Source of the DNA: an uncultured Bacilli bacterium
GTDB taxonomy: Bacteria; Bacillota_I; Bacilli_A; RF39; UBA660
Reading direction: 5' to 3'
Assembly (NCBI GenBank): GCA_947629315.1
Contig: CANRDB010000002.1
Coordinates: forward strand, 1 to 64,000
Length of the DNA: 64,000 nt
Shown: positions 58,256 through 64,000 of the stretch, one piece after another
Position numbering within the stretch: the stretch's first letter is position 1
How the letters are laid out: each line of letters starts with the position of its first letter
Made by a program: the position numbers and the translations under genes
Notes under the pieces: generated by a model
What the model was told of the DNA's origin: nothing
Databases searched by the model: none
What the model saw: the letters and a program-made list of their open reading frames with translations, nothing else

Positions 58256-58861
58256 ATGAAAACAGAAACGAAAAAAAGTGTACCAGAAGAAAAGAACAGT
58301 CCTAAAAAAAAGATAACAGTGAAAAAAACAGTATCAAAGAAAAAGGAAACAAAACCAACAGTGGTGGAGACAAAGGATAGTCCAATCCGTGAAAAAGCCA
58401 TTTTGTTAGGAAAATATGTATGGGAAAAAATTAAGGACTATCGCTATGTCATTTACTTAGATATTATTATTTGTGCTTTATTATTGTTCTTAATTCCAAC
58501 TGTCATTTTTGATGTAAAACCATTTATATGGATGATTGCTTTTGTAGCCTTTGTATTACTTCCTACGATGGCCTTTTACTACTATGGGAAGTTTCGTCAA
58601 AAACAAATTATGTTTGGATATTTCTTTGTCTATTTCCTTATTTATTTAAATCTTGATCGTTGTGCTTTAATGGATTTATATGGCATTACATCGCATGGAA
58701 ATCTAGATTATACAGGAGCATGGCTAGATGCTGTCTTTGTTACTTGTATTATTGTATGCTTTCAATATGTTGGTATTTTATTAATCAATGTTATGAAGAA
58801 AAAAAGCCATAAGAAAAAGAAAGTTCAAAAGACCCACAAGAAAGAAACGGTTACCGCATAA
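58256..58861 (+). CDS. membrane protein with Lys-rich termini, unknown
   Basis: A 201-residue protein. The first 50 residues are Lys/Thr/Val rich and disordered-looking (KKKITVKKTVSKKKETK); four membrane segments follow (about 63-82, 88-108, 118-135, 157-180) and the C-terminus is again Lys-rich (KKKSHKKKKVQKTHKK). Both tails are thus likely cytoplasmic and could bind nucleic acid or acidic lipids. Family unknown. Start ATG 58256 with AGGTGATGAT. It is transcribed alone, convergent with RNase J. Confidence 0.75.
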   Translation: MKTETKKSVPEEKNSPKKKITVKKTVSKKKETKPTVVETKDSPIREKAILLGKYVWEKIKDYRYVIYLDIIICALLLFLIPTVIFDVKPFIWMIAFVAFVLLPTMAFYYYGKFRQKQIMFGYFFVYFLIYLNLDRCALMDLYGITSHGNLDYTGAWLDAVFVTCIIVCFQYVGILLINVMKKKSHKKKKVQKTHKKETVTA

Positions 58862-58862
58862 A

Positions 58863-58890
58863 AAAATAATCACATTTGTGATTATTTTTT
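58863..58890. terminator. bidirectional terminator between the membrane protein gene and RNase J
   Basis: AAAATAATCAC (58863-58873) / GTGATTATTTT (58878-58888), loop ATTT, with A-runs and T-runs on the two sides. It contains the stop codon of the RNase J gene. Confidence 0.85.
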
Positions 58891-60552
58891 AATATCCATG
58901 ATAACTGGTAGGATAATAGGATTTCTACCGGTTTTTTCATAAATATAAGTCGATAATTGACTGGTAATTTCACTTTTTATTTCATTATAATTGACATGTT
59001 TATCGATTTTAGATTGAATTGCCTTCGTACTAATCATTTCTAGTTCTTTGATTAAATCTAAATTCTCTTGAATGAGAACAAATCCTCTTGTTGTCACATT
59101 AGGACTTCCTAATAGTTTATTTTCTTTTGTATCGATATTGGCAATAATCACGACGATTCCATCACTAGACATAATCTTTCGATCTTTCATAACGGCAGAA
59201 CCAATTTCGCCAATTCGATTTCCATCGATATAGACATCTCCTGCGGGAACCGTACCTTCCTTTTTTACTTTTCCCTTATACATGGATAGTACATCGCCAT
59301 TTTCTAAAACAAATGTATTTTCTTTTGGCATTCCACATTCTATGGCCAAATCAGCATGAGTTTTCAGCATGCGATATTCTCCATGGAAAGGCATAAAATA
59401 TTTAGGATTAAAAAGACGTAACATTAATTTTAATTCTTCTTGATTTCCATGTCCTGATGTATGTACTTCACTTAAGGAAGTATTTGTACATACTTTCACT
59501 CCTTGTAAATATAGTTTATTAATCGTTTTCGATATACTTAAAGCATTTCCTGGAATAGCCGAAGAACTCAAAATGACTAAATCATCTGGTTGCAACTTAA
59601 TTTGTCTATGACTGCCACTTGCAATTCTTGATAAGGCTGCGAGTGGTTCTCCTTGTGTACCGGTACATAATAGACATACTTGATGCGGCTCTAACTGATT
59701 TGCCTCCTCCGGAGTAACGAAAATTTCCCGGTGATGGATATACCCCTCATTTAAGGAAATCTCAATATTATTTTCCATACTTCTTCCGAAGATAGCAATC
59801 TTTCGATTATTTCTCTTACAAGTATCTACAATATGTTTTAAACGATAAATATTAGAAGCAAACGTCGCAATAATGATTCTTCCGTGATGTTCTAAAAAAA
59901 TCTCGGATAAAGCTTCATCGACTTTTGACTCACTGACACTAAATCCACTATTTAAGGCATTGGTACTATCGCTGAGTAATAGAGTAACTCCCTTAGAACC
60001 AATCATCGCCATTTTTTGTAAATTTGCCATAGGTCCAATAGGGGTTAAATCAAATTTAAAATCTCCTGTTGTGACAATGGTACCATTTGGTGTATCAATC
60101 ACAATACCGTGAGAATCAGGGATAGAGTGTGTGGTCCGAAAGAATTCGACACTCATCGTTTTAAATTTTACTTTTGTTTTTTCTGTATATACATAGAGAT
60201 GATCATAAGCAATATCTCTATCTTCTAATTTTTTTCGAATAAGACCAGCAGCCTGATTAGGTGCATAAATGGCTGGAATGTTGACTGTTTGTAATAAGTA
60301 AGGAATTCCACCGATATGGTCTTCATGCCCGTGTGTAATAAAAAGTGCTTTAATTTTTTTTTCATTTTTTACTAAAAATGAAAAATCTGGAATAATATAA
60401 TCTATTCCAGGTAACTCGCCAGAAGGGAAGGTAACACCAACATCAGTAATGATAATTTCATTGTTCGTCATTACGCAATACATGTTTTTTCCAACTTCCC
60501 CGAGTCCACCTAGGGCGAATATCTTCGTATCGCCACCATCAAAAAATTTCAA
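58882..60552 (-). CDS. rnjA: ribonuclease J
   Basis: A 556-residue beta-CASP metallo-beta-lactamase nuclease with 5'-exo and endo activity on RNA, central in mRNA turnover and rRNA processing of Firmicutes. The zinc motif H74-G-H76-E-D78-H79 (THGHEDHIGG) is intact, with TTHSIPDSHG, TGDFKFD, SDSTNA, and the C-terminal HTSGHGNQEEL and FMPFHGEYRM motifs. The start is TTG at 60552, supported by AAAGGAGAG upstream. Length matches RNase J1. The upstream ATA-rich region holds its promoter (not resolved). Confidence 0.95.
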   Translation of the reverse strand: MKFFDGGDTKIFALGGLGEVGKNMYCVMTNNEIIITDVGVTFPSGELPGIDYIIPDFSFLVKNEKKIKALFITHGHEDHIGGIPYLLQTVNIPAIYAPNQAAGLIRKKLEDRDIAYDHLYVYTEKTKVKFKTMSVEFFRTTHSIPDSHGIVIDTPNGTIVTTGDFKFDLTPIGPMANLQKMAMIGSKGVTLLLSDSTNALNSGFSVSESKVDEALSEIFLEHHGRIIIATFASNIYRLKHIVDTCKRNNRKIAIFGRSMENNIEISLNEGYIHHREIFVTPEEANQLEPHQVCLLCTGTQGEPLAALSRIASGSHRQIKLQPDDLVILSSSAIPGNALSISKTINKLYLQGVKVCTNTSLSEVHTSGHGNQEELKLMLRLFNPKYFMPFHGEYRMLKTHADLAIECGMPKENTFVLENGDVLSMYKGKVKKEGTVPAGDVYIDGNRIGEIGSAVMKDRKIMSSDGIVVIIANIDTKENKLLGSPNVTTRGFVLIQENLDLIKELEMISTKAIQSKIDKHVNYNEIKSEITSQLSTYIYEKTGRNPIILPVIMDIKK

Positions 60553-60701
60553 AATGTTCTCTCCTTTCTAGAAACTCTAAAATTCAACTATATCATTATA
60601 CCTTGTTTTCAAGTTTTTGTCTACCTCATCTTTATTTCTTGGAAAACTATTGACTTATGAAACGAAATATACTACGATAAAAGCATCATAGGAGGATGCC
60701 C

Positions 60702-61079
60702 ATGAGAGGAATAGAACAGTTTGAATATGATGATACTCTCCGCCTTTTATATGCCTTTCAAACTTGTATAGAAGACAATACAAAGTGGCAAGAGGAAAGT
60801 AGACATACGAAACATAATCGAGAGTTAGCTAAAAAAATAATGCCGAAAGAGACTTTTGCGGATTATTACTTTCTCATTAAAAATCGTTTTTATGCTTGTA
60901 ATGTCGAACAATCAGGAAACTGTATTAATTGTCAGATGGAAGAATATGATACATTTTATGATTTGACGAATCAACACCTTCAACTTTTATTTTCCTATGA
61001 CCTTAAGCAAACAGCAATCATTCAATTAGGACAAGTTCACCATATTGTAGATGACCATCCTCCAAAACAAAAATCATAA
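60702..61079 (+). CDS. hypothetical soluble protein with three clustered cysteines
   Basis: A 125-residue protein, helical and charged, not recognised. A cluster of cysteines (YACNVEQSGNCINCQ) in the middle could bind a metal or form a disulfide. I choose ATG 60702 because AGGAGG ends at 60695, six bases before it; the ATG at 60696 touches that site. It stands alone between RNase J and ftsY, followed by a weak hairpin. Confidence 0.7.
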   Translation: MRGIEQFEYDDTLRLLYAFQTCIEDNTKWQEESRHTKHNRELAKKIMPKETFADYYFLIKNRFYACNVEQSGNCINCQMEEYDTFYDLTNQHLQLLFSYDLKQTAIIQLGQVHHIVDDHPPKQKS

Positions 61080-61096
61080 ATTAGAAAAAGAAATTC

Positions 61097-61126
61097 AAGG
61101 AATTATGTGAAAAAAATTCCTTTTAT
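61097..61126 (+). terminator. probable intrinsic terminator before ftsY
   Basis: AAGGAATT (61097-61104) / AATTCCTT (61115-61122) with a ten-base loop, then TTATTTT. Confidence 0.55.
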
Positions 61127-61174
61127 TTTGCTTTTATGATAAAATGGTATTGGAAACTAACAAGGAGGGTTATC

Positions 61175-62149
61175 GTGGGGTTATTTGATAAATTTAAGAG
61201 TATTTTTAGTAGTAATAAAAAGGAACAAGAGGAAGTAAAGGTTTATGATAAAGGTCTAGAAAAGACCAGAAAAGAATTTGTATCGAAGATAAGCCTTTTA
61301 AATATGAAATATACCAAAATTAGTCCAGAATATTTTGAGGAATTAGAAGAAATTTTGATTATGGCAGATATTGGTGTTTCAACGGTCATGGATTTTATTG
61401 ATCGATTGAAAAAGAGAGTAAAGAAAGAAAATATAGAAAATAGTGAAGATTTAAAAGAAATTATTGTGGATGAGATGTTTATTATCTACGTTGACAATAG
61501 TATTATGGTCAATAAGATTCAATATGCACCTGTTGGACCGACCGTCGTATTATTCGTTGGAGTAAACGGAGTAGGAAAAACGACGACGATTGGTAAGATT
61601 GCGAATCGTTTAAAAGAAGAAGGAAAGAAAGTACTACTAGTAGCTGGAGATACCTTTCGAGCAGGAGCAGTAGAACAACTCATTGAATGGGGAAATCGGG
61701 TAGACGCTAAAGTGGTTTATAAAGAGGGAGCAGATCCTGCCAGTGTTATTTTTGATGGTGTTACTTTAGCGAAAGAAGAAAATTATGATGTTGTCTTAAT
61801 TGACACAGCAGGAAGACTTCAAAATAAGACCAATTTAATGAATGAGTTAGAGAAAATGAATAAAGTTATTGGTAAAATTATTCCGGAAGCTCCTCATGAA
61901 ACATTATTAGTTATCGATGCGACAACCGGTCAAAACGGAATTAGTCAAGCAAAGGAATTTCAAAAGATTACCAATATTACGGGGATTGTTCTTACGAAAT
62001 TGGATGGAACTGCGAAAGGTGGAATCGTCCTTGCCATTAAAGAGGCTTTGGGGATTCCTGTAAAATTCGTAGGCATGGGAGAACAAGCAAAAGATTTGCG
62101 GACCTTTGATATTGAAAAATATATCTATGGTTTATTTAAGGATATGTGA
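61175..62149 (+). CDS. ftsY: signal recognition particle receptor FtsY
   Basis: A 324-residue SRP GTPase that docks ribosome-SRP complexes to the membrane. A short N-terminal domain starts GLFDKFKSIF; the NG domain has GVNGVGKTTTIGKIA (P-loop), DTFRAGA, DTAGR, TKLDGTAKGG and GMGEQAKDLRTFD. The start is GTG 61175, set by AAGGAGGG; the ATG at 61136 is upstream of that site. First gene of a cluster with a small membrane protein and ylxM; ffh, normally next, is missing here. Confidence 0.96.
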   Translation: MGLFDKFKSIFSSNKKEQEEVKVYDKGLEKTRKEFVSKISLLNMKYTKISPEYFEELEEILIMADIGVSTVMDFIDRLKKRVKKENIENSEDLKEIIVDEMFIIYVDNSIMVNKIQYAPVGPTVVLFVGVNGVGKTTTIGKIANRLKEEGKKVLLVAGDTFRAGAVEQLIEWGNRVDAKVVYKEGADPASVIFDGVTLAKEENYDVVLIDTAGRLQNKTNLMNELEKMNKVIGKIIPEAPHETLLVIDATTGQNGISQAKEFQKITNITGIVLTKLDGTAKGGIVLAIKEALGIPVKFVGMGEQAKDLRTFDIEKYIYGLFKDM

Positions 62150-62156
62150 GGTAGTC

Positions 62157-62426
62157 ATGAATAGTGTAGAAATTATTGAATTGAAGACAAAAAAGCAACC
62201 ACTTTCCATTATTCTACAAGTGATTTTTGTCATAGGCGTTTTAATTGCGGGGATTATGACATTATTCTCTAAACAATGGATGCCTCTTTTGTATGGCATG
62301 TTGACAGTAACCCTTGCAGTAATGGCATGGAATAATTATAAATTGTCAAAAAGAAAGTGGGTCGCACTTCTCTATGTTGTCTTTTCTCTCATTACGTTCG
62401 GTTCAATGATTTGGGAGTTATTATGA
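62157..62426 (+). CDS. small membrane protein between ftsY and ylxM
   Basis: An 89-residue protein with three membrane segments (about 16-36, 41-60, 67-86). ATG 62157 follows GTGAGGTAG. It overlaps ylxM by four bases (ATGA), so the three genes are one unit. Family unknown; the position with SRP genes hints at membrane-protein insertion, but nothing in the sequence shows it. Confidence 0.8.
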   Translation: MNSVEIIELKTKKQPLSIILQVIFVIGVLIAGIMTLFSKQWMPLLYGMLTVTLAVMAWNNYKLSKRKWVALLYVVFSLITFGSMIWELL

Positions 62427-62710
62427 TTCACGAAACGGTTTATTTAAATAGTCTTTATGATTACTATGGAGAATTGTTGACCGCGAAACAAAAAGAGATT
62501 TTTGAGGCTTATTATTTTGATAACTTAACACTTCAAGAGATAGCCGATAATCATCACATTAGTCGTAATGCAGTTCATAAGGCACTGATGACTATTGAAG
62601 AGAAGTTAAAGTATTATGAAGAAAAATTGTCTTTTTATCAAAAGACAGAGCAAATCAAAAAATGTATAAAAGATGAAAAAGTTCTAAAAGAAATTTTAGA
62701 AATATTATAA
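62423..62710 (+). CDS. ylxM: YlxM-type helix-turn-helix protein
   Basis: A 95-residue protein with a sigma-region-4-like HTH: LLTAKQKEIFEAYYFDNLT, then LQEIADNHHISRNAVHKAL, then a helical tail. YlxM (p13) proteins sit in the ftsY/ffh operon of Firmicutes and modulate the SRP pathway. The start ATG 62423 is set by the overlap with the gene upstream and gives the usual start (LNSLYDYYGELL). Here ffh does not follow. Confidence 0.92.
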   Translation: MIHETVYLNSLYDYYGELLTAKQKEIFEAYYFDNLTLQEIADNHHISRNAVHKALMTIEEKLKYYEEKLSFYQKTEQIKKCIKDEKVLKEILEIL

Positions 62711-62724
62711 GAAGGGTGATTAGA

Positions 62725-64000
62725 ATGTTTGGAAGAATTGTGTATATTAGTGATAATGTCGCACATGTGGCAGTACCAAAAGATACTCCCGTTATCATGA
62801 ATCTCATGAATATGCATGTCGTTTTTGAAGATGAAGATAAAAAAATATTAGGAGAAGTAGAGGACGTTTCAGATGAAGTCATCAAAATTCGTTTTTTAGG
62901 AGAACTAACTGACAATCAATTTATTGGTGGTGTTCTTAGAAAACCAAATTTAACAGCTACTACTAGAATCATTAAAGAAGAAGAATTAAAGTTGATTATG
63001 GGAGAAAAGAAAGAGGGAACGATGCTTCTTGGGATGAGTCCACTCTATGAAAATATTCCTGTAATCGTAGATATCAATGAATTGTGTAGTAACCATATGG
63101 CCATTTTTGGTAATACTGGTAGTGGTAAATCTTATGGAGTTGCCCGTTTTATTCAGAGTTTATTTTACAATCCTGAATTTGTTCCGTTTAAATCAAATTT
63201 CATGATTTTTGATGCTTATGGAGAGTATCACAATGCTTTTCAAAATATCAATCAAATTAATCCAAACTATAATTTTAAATTTTATACGACGAATAAAGCC
63301 CAATTGAGAGAGGGTGGAGAATTACTTCGGATTCCTCTTTGGTTACTAACTATCGATGACTTTGCTTTATTACTAAATGCAGAAAGACACTCACAATTAC
63401 CAATTATTGAACGAATGATTAAATTGGTACGTGTTTTTGCAACCGATGGAGATATCAGTACTCGTTACAAGAACCATTTAATTGCGAAAGCTATCATGGA
63501 TATCATGTATACAAATCAAACATCCGCTAGTAAACGAAATGATATTTTCTCTATTTTAGCAAGTTGTTCTACAGAACAATTTAATCTAGAAGCACCTGTT
63601 CAAGGTCTTGGATACGTTAGAAAATTTAGGGAATGTTTCTTAATCGATACTTCTGGACAGTTTACCGAAAGTATTTTGATTACCCAATACATTACTTCTT
63701 TTATTGATGATAGTCTAGAGAAATATGAACCAACTGCAGATCATTACTTCACTTTGGATGATATGGAAAAAGCTCTTCAATTTACTTTAATATCAGAAGG
63801 ACTTCTCCGTAATGAACGATTATACGATGAAGCGATTACCTTAAAGGTTCGTCTACATTCTCTAGCGATTGGAGAGGCTCATGAATTCTTCAATTATCCT
63901 CAATATATTAGTATGGAAAATTATGTCGCATCGCTCGTTACGAAGAATGGTAAAAAAGCCCAGTTAGTAAACTTCAACTTGGAAGATGCGGATGATAGAA
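62725..64000 (+). CDS. HerA-like (DUF87) ATPase, 3' end outside the window
   Basis: At least 425 residues, still open at the window edge. An N-terminal HAS-barrel-like region (RIVYISDNVAHVAVPKD) precedes the Walker A G129-NTGSGKS (residues 129-136) and a Walker B-like MIFDAYGEY. This is the plan of HerA/FtsK-type hexameric DNA translocases; archaeal HerA works with NurA in end resection, and bacterial relatives are often in defence or conjugation. The start ATG 62725 follows AGAAGGGTGAT. It occupies the place of ffh after ylxM. Without the rest, its partner genes and role stay open. Confidence 0.85.
   Translation, partial: MFGRIVYISDNVAHVAVPKDTPVIMNLMNMHVVFEDEDKKILGEVEDVSDEVIKIRFLGELTDNQFIGGVLRKPNLTATTRIIKEEELKLIMGEKKEGTMLLGMSPLYENIPVIVDINELCSNHMAIFGNTGSGKSYGVARFIQSLFYNPEFVPFKSNFMIFDAYGEYHNAFQNINQINPNYNFKFYTTNKAQLREGGELLRIPLWLLTIDDFALLLNAERHSQLPIIERMIKLVRVFATDGDISTRYKNHLIAKAIMDIMYTNQTSASKRNDIFSILASCSTEQFNLEAPVQGLGYVRKFRECFLIDTSGQFTESILITQYITSFIDDSLEKYEPTADHYFTLDDMEKALQFTLISEGLLRNERLYDEAITLKVRLHSLAIGEAHEFFNYPQYISMENYVASLVTKNGKKAQLVNFNLEDADDR

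Overview
The window looks like a chromosomal segment from a low-GC, spore-forming, anaerobic Firmicute of the Bacilli/Erysipelotrichia type, probably a gut lineage. This is inference from gene content and order; there is no 16S rRNA gene here. Sporulation genes (spoIVA, spoIVFA, spoIVFB) and Spo0A-box-like sites are present. Anaerobic metabolism is shown by pyruvate:ferredoxin oxidoreductase and a class III ribonucleotide reductase. One MurE has the DNPR motif expected for meso-diaminopimelate. TGA acts as a stop (for example at the rodZ-like/pgsA junction), so this is not a mycoplasma code. Several blocks match Bacillus gene order: prpC-prkC-rsgA-rpe, recU-ponA, gpsB-rnpB, rodZ-pgsA, spoIVFA-spoIVFB-rplU-prp-rpmA and ftsY-ylxM.

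Layout. 1-1.3 kb: three near-identical type IV pilin-like genes, each with its own promoter and/or terminator. 1.4-8.8 kb: der, ligA, a full-length pyruvate formate-lyase homologue that has lost its active-site residues, and a transglutaminase-like protein. 8.9-19.1 kb: nifJ, rlmN, the Ser/Thr kinase-phosphatase operon, rsgA, rpe, trigger factor. 19.1-25.3 kb: a SEDS polymerase, a membrane-anchored EIIB-like domain without its cysteine, an orphan histidine kinase behind tandem Spo0A boxes, gpmI, ysxC. 25.4-29.5 kb: a membrane-anchored, apparently inactive phosphoglycerate mutase homologue, a secretory or membrane zinc-ribbon protein, spoIVA. 29.5-40.1 kb: ponA-recU (minus strand), gpsB, RNase P RNA, rodZ-like, pgsA, spoIVFAB, an odd sigma-like protein, L21-Prp-L27, mutM.

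40.1-43.6 kb: an A-rich 426-base gap, then nrdD, a separate 58-residue glycyl-radical domain, and nrdG. 43.7-45.7 kb (minus strand): an ECF sigma factor with an RsgI-like anti-sigma factor carrying three PepSY repeats. 45.8-51.2 kb: fmt, a membrane protein, two consecutive MurE-type ligases, mraY. 51.3-58.2 kb: a divergent pyruvate kinase, a GH31 glycosidase, and a leucine T-box ahead of a membrane protein and leuS. 58.2-64 kb: RNase J, ftsY, ylxM, and a HerA-like ATPase that runs off the window.

The strongest unusual signals are the split class III ribonucleotide reductase, whose glycyl-radical loop is a separate protein with its own Shine-Dalgarno site, and several central-metabolism enzyme homologues that keep their fold but lack catalytic residues (PFL-like, iPGM-like, EIIB-like). 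The latter may have become structural or regulatory proteins. I saw no CRISPR array, insertion sequence, prophage, tRNA or rRNA gene.
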